From assembly GCA_030632465.1 (NCBI GenBank), contig DAOVUR010000005.1, positions 1 to 21,642 on the forward strand: DNA of 21,642 bases. Direction: 5' to 3'. Position numbers and translations under genes: made by a program. The stretch comes from a bacterium (GTDB taxonomy: Bacteria > Verrucomicrobiota > Kiritimatiellia > UBA8416 > CAMZLY01). Below the pieces are notes generated by a model, which saw only the letters and a program-made list of their open reading frames with translations, did no database searches and was not told where the DNA came from. This document shows, piece after piece, positions 1-7,202 of the stretch. Numbering within the stretch: the first letter of the stretch is position 1; every line of letters begins with the position of its first letter.

Positions 1-29
1 ACTATTCACTGTTAGTTATTAATTACTCA

Positions 30-983
30 CTATTTTCCTGCTATGAGTTTTTCGGCTTGTGGAGATTTTGCTAGTTTATCAAGCATTTGTATTTCTACGG
101 TAAGTATGTTGCGGCTCATCATGGTTGCTGTTAGTTGGTCGTCTAGTTTATCTGTTTTGCGTTTTGCTTTTTCTGCTTTGGTGATTTTTAGATTGAGCTT
201 TTCTAGATCGCTTGTGAGTTTTGCTTCTTTGGGAATCATGACTTTCTTTTTTGAATCTACCATGGCTGTAAGTTTTTTGTAGCTGGTTGCAAGTTTCATC
301 TCTGCTCTTTGTAGATTTTTCTTGTCTGTTGCTGTTAGGGCAGCTTTGCCTTTTTTATTGATTCTTTCTATATCAGCAACACTGTCGTTTACTTTCATCC
401 TTGCTGTAATGAGGGGTGAATATCTCTCTTCTAGTTGTCTACATGCTTCTTTGCTGAAGCCGAGGCGTAGGCGTTGTATATCACGCCGCAGAGATATGTT
501 GTAGATCTTTTCTATTTTCGTAATGGTAGCTAGTGCTGCCTTTTGGTCGGCAAGTTTTGCTTGTAAGTCGCTTTTTCTTTTTTTGAGAGTTGCGCTTGAT
601 GGGTTTTTTAGTGGAGAAAGTCTTTTGCTGGTTTTTGTGATCTCTGTTTGTAGCTTTTTCTTGTACGTTGCTGCTTGTTTCTCGAATTTTGGTTTTATGG
701 ATTTATATCGTGTTGCTAAAGCTGCTATTTCTTTTTCTGCTGCTGGTCTAGCAGTGGTTCCAAATATAAATGGGAGTGAGCTTATTTTTCTATGTGTCTG
801 TATCATTTCTACCCATGTTGCTGTGAGTTGAGGGTATAATTTTTCTAGATTTTCCATATCAGAAACGTTGCTACATTTTACTCCGTGGAATTTTGTGGGG
901 GCTTTTGCTTCTGCAGTATGAATGCTTGTGGTAAGAAAAAGAATGCTTAGTAGGGTGAATAGTCTGTTTACTAGTTTGCTCAT
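30..983 (-). CDS. Exported coiled-coil protein of unknown function
   Basis: Function not recognised. The 317-residue product starts with a signal peptide: Lys/Arg at residues 3-7, a hydrophobic stretch about 8-22, and a likely signal peptidase I site after A-E-A (24-26). The rest is rich in Lys, Leu, Ala and Glu with long heptad-like helices (about 83-160 and 205-285), so a periplasmic coiled coil is likely. Two cysteines, C37 and C181, could form a disulfide. The reading frame is open for another 34 codons upstream, but that part runs back into the terminator hairpin at 1074-1108. The ATG at 983 has GGAGAAA seven bases before it, so I chose it. The stop codon (30-32) lies inside a TTCACTATT-type low-complexity repeat. 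No neighbour suggests a job. Confidence 0.75.
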   Translation of the reverse strand: MSKLVNRLFTLLSILFLTTSIHTAEAKAPTKFHGVKCSNVSDMENLEKLYPQLTATWVEMIQTHRKISSLPFIFGTTARPAAEKEIAALATRYKSIKPKFEKQAATYKKKLQTEITKTSKRLSPLKNPSSATLKKRKSDLQAKLADQKAALATITKIEKIYNISLRRDIQRLRLGFSKEACRQLEERYSPLITARMKVNDSVADIERINKKGKAALTATDKKNLQRAEMKLATSYKKLTAMVDSKKKVMIPKEAKLTSDLEKLNLKITKAEKAKRKTDKLDDQLTATMMSRNILTVEIQMLDKLAKSPQAEKLIAGK

Positions 984-1073
984 AGTTACTTTCTCCATAT
1001 TTGAATTAGCTGATATATCAGTTCGTCGGTAATCTACAGTCTTACTGGTGGTATGACAATATATATTTACCAA

Positions 1074-1108
1074 AAAGGGCATCATCCATGTTGTGGATGA
1101 TGCCCTTT
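1074..1108 (-). terminator. Intrinsic terminator of the NifU-like gene
   Basis: A perfect 15-bp stem (1074-1088 paired with 1094-1108) closes a 5-base loop. Read on the minus strand, the stem is followed by a short T run (five Ts including the stem end). It lies 21 bases after the stop codon of the NifU-like gene and before the next minus-strand gene, as expected for a Rho-independent terminator separating the two. Confidence 0.8.
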
Positions 1109-1128
1109 GTATAATCTTTACTGAATAG

Positions 1129-1350
1129 TTACTCGGCGCGTTCTACAATAATCTTTGGATCAACTTTTTCTTTAAGGAATTCTTCAACACCCTGTTTTAA
1201 AGTGATCATTGCGTGCGGACAGCTACCGCAAGCGCCTGTTAGGCGTACTTTAACGGTTAGGCCTTCAATAGCTACTAGTTCTAAGTCGCCACCATCAGCT
1301 TGTAACATTCCGCGGATTTCTTCTAATGCTTCTTTGATCTGTTCTTCCAT
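1129..1350 (-). CDS. NifU-like C-terminal domain protein (Fe-S scaffold)
   Basis: A free-standing 73-residue NifU C-terminal domain, the type that assembles or carries Fe-S clusters in the cytoplasm and passes them to apo-proteins. The diagnostic C-x-x-C is C41 and C44 in the segment GACGSCPHA. The preceding part (IRGMLQADGGDLELVAIEG) is typical of the family, and the length is normal for single-domain members. The start ATG has AAGGAT seven bases upstream. It is divergent from mnmA and followed by a strong terminator, so it is probably transcribed alone. Which Fe-S proteins it serves cannot be read here; UvrC in this window has the four cysteines of a cluster site and is one possible client (inference). 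Confidence 0.9.
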   Translation of the reverse strand: MEEQIKEALEEIRGMLQADGGDLELVAIEGLTVKVRLTGACGSCPHAMITLKQGVEEFLKEKVDPKIIVERAE

Positions 1351-1422
1351 TGTCTTATCCTTTTATTGCTTTTGCTACTTTAATTAGTAATAATATATAG
1401 ATTCATAACCGAATCAGTTACG

Positions 1423-1492
1423 TATAATCTCAAACGATGGGAGTTATGACAAGTTATAATTAGTGGTTAATTATTAATGGTTAGTGGTTAAT
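1423..1492 (+). promoter_or_regulatory. Possible mnmA promoter region with 12-bp direct repeats
   Basis: Two TATAAT hexamers occur at 1423-1428 and 1455-1460, both without a good -35 partner at 16-18 bp. The word TTAGTGGTTAAT occurs perfectly at 1460-1471 and 1481-1492, that is 21 bp apart and immediately before mnmA. It could be an operator pair, but a similar AT-rich repeat style occurs elsewhere in the window, so it may only be a repeat fragment. Confidence 0.3.
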
Positions 1493-1501
1493 GAGTGGAA
1501 T

Positions 1502-2572
1502 ATGACAGATAATAAGAAAATAGTTGTGGCGTTGGGGATGAGTGGTGGAGTGGATAGTTCTGCTGCTGCATCGATACTGTTGGATGCTGGTTATACAGTT
1601 CTTGGTATAACGGCACGTATGACGCAGGAGTATTCTCGCTGTTGTGCTGATGTGGATATTGAGCGTGCTGCTAAGCTTTGTGAGCGGCTTGGTATTGAGC
1701 ATCATATTGTTGATCTGTGTGATGATTTTAAGCGTGATGTTATCGATTATTTTATGTCGGGATATATAGGTGGTGAGACGCCGAGTCCGTGTGTTAATTG
1801 TAATCGTTATATTAAGTTTGGCACGCTTCTGGATGCGGCTATTGAGCTTGGTGCTGATAAGATTGCGACGGGGCATTATGTGCGTGTGAGTAGTGAATCT
1901 GGTAAGGTGAGGTTGTTACGTGGAGTTGATGGTAGTAAGGATCAATCTTATTTTCTGGCTAGGCTTAAGGCTGAACAGTTGGAGAGGGCTATCTTTCCGT
2001 TGGGTGATATGCTGAAGAGTGAGGTGGTTGCGTATGCGCAGCAGCATGAGCTTGTTGCCAGAAAGAGTCGTGAAAGCCAGGAACTATGTTTTGTTATTGA
2101 GGGTACGCATGGTGACTATATTGATTTGCGGAGTTTTGAGACAAAGGGTGTTGGTGATGTGGTTACTGCTGATGGTAAGAAGGTTGGGGAGCATAGGGGA
2201 GTTCATCATTATACTGTAGGACAGCGTAAAGGTCTTGGTATTGCAATGGGGTATCCTGTATATGTGACTGGAATTGATGCGGAGAATAATCGTGTTGTGA
2301 TTGGGCCGCGTGAAGATGTTATGTGCGATGATATGTTGGTGTCGGATATGAATTGGATTGGCGATGAGTCGGGTAGTGGTGCTTTTGATGCTGTGTGCCA
2401 GATACGTTATCAGCATAAGCCGGCGGCGTGTAGTGTTGTGGTGAAGGGGGATGGGCTTTGTGAGGTTAAGTTTGCGGAGCCTCAATTTGCGGTGACGCCT
2501 GGTCAGCTTGCTGTTTTTTATGATGGTGATGTTGTGCTTGGTGGTGGGTGGATTTTTGGAATGAACGATTAA
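1502..2572 (+). CDS. mnmA: tRNA-specific 2-thiouridylase MnmA
   Basis: Makes the 2-thio group of 5-substituted 2-thiouridine at the wobble position (34) of Lys, Glu and Gln tRNAs, using ATP and persulfide sulfur. The 356-residue product has the PP-loop ATP site GMSGGVDSS near the N-terminus (residues 12-20), the catalytic cysteine in SPCVNCNRYIKFG (C97, with C100 beside it), GHYVR (about 125-129), SKDQSYFL, and the second catalytic cysteine in SQELCFV (C196). Length is normal for the family. A GTG at 1484 is in frame but lies inside a 12-bp direct repeat, while the ATG at 1502 has GAG about six bases before it and gives the normal N-terminus. The stop codon overlaps the first of several ATGAACGAT repeats. 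Confidence 0.96.
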   Translation: MTDNKKIVVALGMSGGVDSSAAASILLDAGYTVLGITARMTQEYSRCCADVDIERAAKLCERLGIEHHIVDLCDDFKRDVIDYFMSGYIGGETPSPCVNCNRYIKFGTLLDAAIELGADKIATGHYVRVSSESGKVRLLRGVDGSKDQSYFLARLKAEQLERAIFPLGDMLKSEVVAYAQQHELVARKSRESQELCFVIEGTHGDYIDLRSFETKGVGDVVTADGKKVGEHRGVHHYTVGQRKGLGIAMGYPVYVTGIDAENNRVVIGPREDVMCDDMLVSDMNWIGDESGSGAFDAVCQIRYQHKPAACSVVVKGDGLCEVKFAEPQFAVTPGQLAVFYDGDVVLGGGWIFGMND

Positions 2573-2956
2573 TGAACGATGAAGGCTGAGCGATGAACGA
2601 TGAAGTGCGGTGCGCTATGTGTAATGAATAGTGAATAACTGTGGACTGTTTTTTGCTGTGCGCTATGAAGGGATTATGATTATGATTACGATTATGATTA
2701 CGCATGAAAACGGTGCGCTATGAGGGGATTACTACGAAATACGCGAAGGGCGCGAAACGGTGCGGGATGAGGGGTTTTTGACAGAATGATTTAGGACAGA
2801 ATGATTTTTGTTCTACGGTGCGGTGCGGGATGGGAAATTTACATGGATCGGCAGGATGATCAGGATGCTGTGCGGGATTAGGGAAAAGGGGAGCATCCAA
2901 CTATGAACATTTAATTATGAACTATCAATAATTAACTATGAAGTGTGTGGGGGTTT
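2573..2956. repeat. Intergenic mosaic of short repeats, no gene
   Basis: This 384-bp gap between mnmA and the MEMO gene contains no credible gene but is almost entirely built of short repeats. In order: ATGAACGAT (2561-2569, 2572-2580, 2593-2601); a TTCACTATT-type piece in reverse orientation (2622-2642); five GATTAY hexamers (2672-2701); an ACGAAATACGCGAA-type element with a GCGAA core (2734-2757); two GACAGAATGATTT (2780-2792, 2795-2807); three GGAT-type units (2845-2867); and AACTATGAA/AATTATGAA words (2900-2943). Between them recurs a G-rich word of the form GTGCG(C/G)(T/G)ATGAGGG at 2605-2619, 2657-2672, 2711-2727, 2758-2774, 2816-2834 and 2868-2883. I see no promoter of quality here. 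Confidence 0.85.
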
Positions 2957-3817
2957 ATGAGTGAGGTTGGCGGGAAGGTTTGGATGGTTAAGGGGGCTGG
3001 TAAGTGGTTTCCTGGTACGAGAGATGAGTTGTTGGCGGCTATGCATGAGTATGTGGATGGTGTGGAGCTTTCTGGGGTGAGGGGGCGAGTTGTGAGTGCG
3101 TTAGCGCCTCATGCTGGATATCAATATTCTGGTAAGGTGGCGGGCTATACGTTTAAGGCGCTAAGGAGTAGTGCGGATCGGTATGGTGAAGTTGATACGG
3201 TGGTGGTGATTGGCTTTACGCATGGGTTGCAGTATGAGGGGGTTGCGCTATTGGATGGTGATTTGGTGAGGACGCCGTTGGGTGATGCTGTTATCGACAC
3301 GGATGCTGTGCGTGAGCTTGCTTCTATGGGGCGCTCTATATTTATTGATGATAGGCCGCATGCTGTTGAGCATTCGGCAGAGAATGAGATCCCGTTTGTT
3401 CAGTATGCGCTTCCTGATGCTAAGTTGGTGGTGGGGCTGATTGGTGATCATGCTGAGGGTACTATTACGGAATTAGTTGATGCGCTGGTTGTGTTGGCGG
3501 AGGAGAAGAATATCGTTGTTGTGGCGAGTAGTGATCTGCTTCATGATGCTGACTATGAGAAGGTGACCAAGAGTGATAAGGGTACGTTGGGTTTGATTGC
3601 GGAGCTTAAGGTTGATGGGCTTTTGGATAGCTGGAGTTATGAGCAGCAGGTGTGTTGCGGGATATCGCCTCTGGTTGTGGCTATGAGATTTGCGGAAAGA
3701 TGTGGAGCTGCTGATGGTAAGCTGTTATGTTATCGAAATAGTGGCGACGACTATCCGGAGAGTCGTGGGAACTGGGTTGTAGGGTATGGATCTGTAGTTT
3801 TTTCGGTTTCTGATTGA
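2957..3817 (+). CDS. MEMO-family protein (AmmeMemoRadiSam system protein B)
   Basis: Member of the MEMO1/AmmeMemoRadiSam-B family, whose fold resembles class III extradiol dioxygenases; the bacterial reaction is not settled. The 286-residue product shows the family landmarks in order: GKWFPG (15-20, usually AG-x-FYP), PHAGYQYSG (51-59, metal His 52), GFTHG (86-90, His 89), EHSAENEIPF (138-147), SSDLLHDADYEK (191-202) and the C-C-G-I-S-P segment (C233/C234). The A and radical-SAM partners are not in this window. I chose the ATG at 2957, preceded by GTGGGGG; a GTG at 2945 is also open. Valine content is strikingly high (about 37 of 286 by hand count), consistent with the G/T-rich coding strand. 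It lies upstream of pyrH with a 76-bp gap. Confidence 0.85.
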   Translation: MSEVGGKVWMVKGAGKWFPGTRDELLAAMHEYVDGVELSGVRGRVVSALAPHAGYQYSGKVAGYTFKALRSSADRYGEVDTVVVIGFTHGLQYEGVALLDGDLVRTPLGDAVIDTDAVRELASMGRSIFIDDRPHAVEHSAENEIPFVQYALPDAKLVVGLIGDHAEGTITELVDALVVLAEEKNIVVVASSDLLHDADYEKVTKSDKGTLGLIAELKVDGLLDSWSYEQQVCCGISPLVVAMRFAERCGAADGKLLCYRNSGDDYPESRGNWVVGYGSVVFSVSD

Positions 3818-3893
3818 TATTTGGCTCTATAAATATATAGTGTATGAAAGTAAAGAAGCTAACTGTTATATAGGGCTGGTTTTGGAGAGAGAG

Positions 3894-4613
3894 ATGCGTA
3901 AAAAGAAATATAAGAGAATTATGCTCAAAATGAGCGGTGAAGTTTTGGGAAATAAGGAAGCTGGTAACAGTATCGATCCTACTATTCTAAATAATGTTGC
4001 CAAGCGTATTAAGGCTGTTGTGGAGATGGGGGTTGAGGTTGCTGTTGTGGTTGGCGGCGGTAATATTTTTCGTGGTTTAAGTGGAGCTGAGGGTGGTATT
4101 GATCGCAGTTCTGGTGACTATATGGGGATGCTTGCGACAATTATCAATTCACTCGCTTTGCAGAATGCACTAGAGGGTGTTGGTGTTGATACTAGGGTTA
4201 TGACGGCTATTAGTATGCCGCAAGTGGCTGAATCGTTTATTTTACGCCGAGCTTTACGTCACTTAGAGAAGGGGCGTGTTGTTATTTTTGGTGGCGGTAC
4301 GGGGAATCCTTATTTCACTACTGATTCGGCATCGGCGCTGCGTGCAAGTGAGATTCAGGCTGATGTTTTATTGAAGGCGACGAAGGTGGACGGTATCTAT
4401 TCAGCTGATCCATTTAAGGATAAGGATGCTGTTCGTTATGATAAGCTTACGTATAATGATGCATTGAGTAAGTCGCTGAAGATTATGGATGGTGCTGCTT
4501 TTTCTTTATGTATGGAAAATAATATTCCTATAATAGTATTTAACTTTTTTGATCCGGATTCTATAGAGGCTGCGGTTAGAGGTGAAGATATTGGCACGGT
4601 TGTGTCTGCTTAA
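3894..4613 (+). CDS. pyrH: UMP kinase
   Basis: Phosphorylates UMP to UDP in pyrimidine nucleotide synthesis; bacterial PyrH is a cytoplasmic hexamer of the amino-acid kinase fold. The 239-residue product is of normal length and carries LKMSGEVLG (9-17), the glycine-rich VVVGGGNIFRG, the UMP-binding region around DYMGMLATIINSLALQ, FGGGTGNPYFTTDSASALRA, the ATP-site segment KATKVDGIYSADPF and IMDGAAFSLCMEN near the C-terminus. The frame is open upstream to 3840, but the ATG at 3894 has GGAGAGAGAG directly before it and gives the normal N-terminus. It is followed by frr, as in many bacteria; rpsB and tsf, the common upstream partners, are replaced here by the MEMO gene. Confidence 0.97.
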   Translation: MRKKKYKRIMLKMSGEVLGNKEAGNSIDPTILNNVAKRIKAVVEMGVEVAVVVGGGNIFRGLSGAEGGIDRSSGDYMGMLATIINSLALQNALEGVGVDTRVMTAISMPQVAESFILRRALRHLEKGRVVIFGGGTGNPYFTTDSASALRASEIQADVLLKATKVDGIYSADPFKDKDAVRYDKLTYNDALSKSLKIMDGAAFSLCMENNIPIIVFNFFDPDSIEAAVRGEDIGTVVSA

Positions 4614-4641
4614 TGAATATAAAATGTACGGGGGAGTTATA

Positions 4642-5205
4642 ATGGAAACTATTGATGATGTCATGCTTGATGCTGAAGAGAAGATGGAAAAATCAATTAG
4701 TGTTTTAGTTGAACAATTTGCGGGTATAAGAACGGGTAAAGCGTCACCAGCATTGGTGGAAAATATTCAAGTTGAGTATTATGGTGCGCTAACGCGATTG
4801 AAAGAGATGGCAGGTATATCTACGCCAGAACCACGGTTAATTGTTATTACGGCGTATGATCCTTCGGTATTGCCGGAGGTTGAGAAGTCTATTTTGGCGG
4901 CTAACCTCGGCGTAACGCCAATAAATGATGGGCGCTTGATCCGTATTCCTATCCCTGAACTTAATGAAGAGCGTCGTAAAGAGATGTTGAAACTGGCAAA
5001 ACGTATGCTTGAGGATTCACGAGTAGCTGTTCGCAATATACGTAGAGATGCGAATGATGTTATTAAGGGGTTGCAGAAGGATGGCAAGATCACTGAAGAT
5101 GATCGTGATTCTGCCCTTGATGATGTGCAGAAGTGTACGGATGATGCAATTAAAAGTATGGATGATGGATTAAAAGCAAAAGAAACTGAGATAATGGAAG
5201 TATAG
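4642..5205 (+). CDS. frr: Ribosome recycling factor
   Basis: Splits the post-termination ribosome together with EF-G so that subunits and mRNA can be reused. The 187-residue product has normal length and typical sequence throughout: EQFAGIRTGKASPALVENI (helix I, about 25-43), GISTPEPRLIVITAYD (beta domain), LGVTPINDGRLIRIPIPEL and the C-terminal helices with EERRKEMLKLAKRMLEDSRVAVRNIRRDAND. The ATG at 4642 has GGGGGAG six bases upstream. An upstream GTG at 4582 lies within pyrH and has no such site. The gap to pyrH is 28 bp, so the two are very likely co-transcribed. Confidence 0.97.
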   Translation: METIDDVMLDAEEKMEKSISVLVEQFAGIRTGKASPALVENIQVEYYGALTRLKEMAGISTPEPRLIVITAYDPSVLPEVEKSILAANLGVTPINDGRLIRIPIPELNEERRKEMLKLAKRMLEDSRVAVRNIRRDANDVIKGLQKDGKITEDDRDSALDDVQKCTDDAIKSMDDGLKAKETEIMEV

Positions 5206-5288
5206 CAGGGTGAAGTGTTGGTTGCTTAGTCTATCTATCTGATAGGTGAAAAACAGAATTTCTAATAACTATGATGTAATGTAGGTAC

Positions 5289-5315
5289 TTGACATTTATT
5301 GCGCTATGTCATAAT
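5289..5315 (+). promoter_or_regulatory. Sigma-70-like promoter before the Lys/Thr-motif gene
   Basis: A consensus -35 TTGACA (5289-5294) is followed by CATAAT (5310-5315), which matches the -10 consensus at five of six positions. The spacing is 15 bp, short for sigma-70; TAATGT at 17 bp is a weaker alternative. It lies 29 bp before the start codon at 5345 and probably drives the cluster that follows. Confidence 0.55.
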
Positions 5316-5344
5316 GTTTGAACTGAATTTATGGAGAACTTATA

Positions 5345-6346
5345 ATGGTAGATGAAAAAGTATCTAATGATGACGCTTTGCCGCCTAAGGTGAATTTGCA
5401 GAATAGTGATGCAATCAAAATTGGTAATAGTGAGCCGGTTGAGGCTCCTTCTGCGCCAGCACAGGCTGTACCAGTTCCACCAAAAGCTGCACCAGTGCCA
5501 CCCAAAGCAGCAGCATTGCCGCCAAAAGTCGAGCCAGTTACTCTTAAGGCTAAGCCAGTTACTCTCAAGGCCAAGCCAGCGACTCTGAAGGCTAAGCCTA
5601 TTTCGAAAAGTGAAACATCAAAGATTCCGCTAGATGTGGCGTCAGGTATTACTATTGTTGATGATGCGCCTCATACGAAGACTATCAAGATTAAGCCTGT
5701 GGCATCACCTGCTACTATCAAGATAGGTGCAGCTACGGCACCGGAAGTTGCCCCACCAGCTGCTGTTTCTCAAGAGGCTTTGAATAGTGCAAAAAGTAAG
5801 ACTTCTAAGATTTCTTTGGATAGTGTTTTGCCGGATGGTGCTGCGTCACTTGATAGTGGTCCTAAAACTATACGACTTAAACGTCCGAGTGTAATATCTA
5901 AGCCAGCGGTTACTGCGGCGCCTAAAGCTGCAGCAGTGGATGCTAAAGAAGATCTTAGCAAGACTTCGCGTCTTGATGTTGCTGCGGCTGAAGCTACGCC
6001 TACGCGCCGTAAGACTATTCGTGTTAAGCGTCCTACAACATCAGCAGCTGCACCGGCTCTTAATGTTGCGCGTCCTGCTGCACCTGCTTCTGCAGCGGCA
6101 GTAGCTCCTGCTGGTGGTGCTTTGCCTTCAATGGGTGCACCTGTACCGCCATCTGCACCAGCATCCGTTGTTGAGGAAAAATGTATTGTGTCGGGAATTG
6201 CATCTATCTTTTCGCTACTTGTTGTGTTCGTGTTGATATACGTACTATTGGCGCAACTTGCTGGAGCAGATAGGTCATTAAGTAGACTTTCATATTTCAT
6301 GCCGGAGATGAATCTTTCATGGCCTGGCAAAATCTTGGGTAACTAA
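5345..6346 (+). CDS. Lys/Thr-motif repeat protein with C-terminal membrane anchor
   Basis: Function not assigned. The 333-residue product is a long disordered Pro/Ala/Lys-rich segment ending in one membrane helix (about 281-306) and a 27-residue tail with MPEMNLSWPGK. Short basic motifs recur: TSKIPLD (91-97), TIKIKP (113-118), TIKIG (124-128), TSKISLD (153-159), TIRLKRP (175-181), TSRLDV (207-212) and TIRVKRP (224-230). Residues 65-85 hold three copies of a 7-residue unit, P-(V/A)-T-L-K-A-K. There is no signal peptide, so the repeat part is probably cytoplasmic with a tail anchor. I recall similar proteins in PVC-group bacteria but cannot name the family. The start has GGAG eight bases upstream and a promoter-like site at 5289-5315. 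trxA follows after 17 bp. Confidence 0.75.
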   Translation: MVDEKVSNDDALPPKVNLQNSDAIKIGNSEPVEAPSAPAQAVPVPPKAAPVPPKAAALPPKVEPVTLKAKPVTLKAKPATLKAKPISKSETSKIPLDVASGITIVDDAPHTKTIKIKPVASPATIKIGAATAPEVAPPAAVSQEALNSAKSKTSKISLDSVLPDGAASLDSGPKTIRLKRPSVISKPAVTAAPKAAAVDAKEDLSKTSRLDVAAAEATPTRRKTIRVKRPTTSAAAPALNVARPAAPASAAAVAPAGGALPSMGAPVPPSAPASVVEEKCIVSGIASIFSLLVVFVLIYVLLAQLAGADRSLSRLSYFMPEMNLSWPGKILGN

Positions 6347-6363
6347 AAGAGGAGAATAATATT

Positions 6364-6693
6364 ATGGCAGAAACTAGTGTTATTCATATTGATGCAGATA
6401 ACTGGCAGTCGGAAGTGTTAGATTCTTCAGTGCCTGTTTTGGTTGATTTTTGGGCTGAATGGTGTGGGCCTTGTCGTGCAATTGCTCCAATATTGGATCA
6501 AGTTTCAGTGTCGATGGGTGGTAAAATTAAGATTGTGAAGGTGGATGTTGATAAACTTCCGCAAGTTGCAGCCCAATTCGGAATACGTTCTATTCCTACA
6601 CTGTTGGTCATGAAGGATGGTCAGGTGCAAGAGCAGATGGTTGGAGCTATGAATAAGGCCGACTTAGAAACTAAGCTACAGGGTTATCTGTAA
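6364..6693 (+). CDS. trxA: Thioredoxin
   Basis: Small cytoplasmic dithiol reductant recycled by thioredoxin reductase. The 109-residue product has the active site W33-C-G-P-C37, the preceding VLVDFWAEW strand, Asp at VDVDKLPQ, the cis-proline in IRSIPTLL (P78) and the C-terminal helix, all at normal spacing. No signal peptide is present. GGAG lies nine bases before the ATG. It is 17 bp after the Lys/Thr-motif gene and probably shares its promoter. The gap to the next gene is 165 bp and contains a weak AAGCCA/TGGCTT hairpin at about 6710, so transcription may partly end here. Confidence 0.96.
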   Translation: MAETSVIHIDADNWQSEVLDSSVPVLVDFWAEWCGPCRAIAPILDQVSVSMGGKIKIVKVDVDKLPQVAAQFGIRSIPTLLVMKDGQVQEQMVGAMNKADLETKLQGYL

Positions 6694-6858
6694 AGTCTTA
6701 GATATGTTTAAGCCAATAAGTTATGGCTTCAGTATTATATAGAGCTTGTAACTGTTCTATTGCTATGCACTATTCTCATTTTCTTAATTTCCTTGTGTCT
6801 GATATATAGCGGATACTGTTTTCAAGAATCTAATTACTATTTTTTATTGGAGTTGTAC

Positions 6859-7200
6859 ATGCCCACATATGAATATGAGTGTTCGGAGTGCGAAGATATA
6901 TTCGAAGTTTTTCAGAGCATGACGGATGAGAGAATAAAAAAATGTCCAGCATGTGGCGGTAAGGTTAGTCGACTCTTCGGTGCTGGTGCAGGAATCATCT
7001 TTAAGGGTAGCGGTTTCTATGAAACTGATTATCGTGGTAATAGCTATCAAAATGATGCTAAGAAAGATAGCTCAAGTAGTAGTGCGCCCTCTGCAGAGAA
7101 TAAGAAAAGCAGTAGTAAGAAAAGTGGTAAGAAAAAGGAGAAATCCGGATCTAAGACTACTGCTGCATCTTCATCTAAGAGCTCTAAAAAAAGTAAATAA
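6859..7200 (+). CDS. FmdB family zinc-ribbon protein with Ser/Lys tail
   Basis: The 113-residue product begins with the family start MPTYEYECSEC and has a four-cysteine zinc ribbon (C8, C11, C29, C32), followed by the usual FKGSGFYETDYRG (48-60). The remaining half is a Ser/Lys low-complexity tail. FmdB was named for a proposed role in formamidase regulation, but the general role of these small proteins is not known. The frame is open upstream to 6760 with a hydrophobic leader, yet the ATG at 6859 has GGAG six bases before it and gives the conserved N-terminus. The next gene starts two bases after the stop codon, so the two are probably translated together. Confidence 0.9.
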   Translation: MPTYEYECSECEDIFEVFQSMTDERIKKCPACGGKVSRLFGAGAGIIFKGSGFYETDYRGNSYQNDAKKDSSSSSAPSAENKKSSSKKSGKKKEKSGSKTTAASSSKSSKKSK

Positions 7201-7202
7201 TT

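Noticed and set aside
1481..1876. Minus-strand open frame of 131 codons across mnmA
   Set aside because: Its Thr/Ile/Asn/Arg-rich translation is what the opposite strand of a G/T-rich gene gives; MnmA motifs on the plus strand explain the DNA fully.
2672..2867. CRISPR array
   Set aside because: Repeats are short, differ from one another and are not separated by spacers of constant length; no cas gene is near.
3840..3893. Upstream extension of pyrH from a GTG
   Set aside because: The family N-terminus starts at the ATG 3894 with a strong ribosome site directly before it.
5770..6330. Long minus-strand open frame opposite the Lys/Thr-motif gene
   Set aside because: The plus-strand gene has a promoter, ribosome site, recurring motifs and membrane anchor; the antisense frame reflects Ala-rich GC bias.
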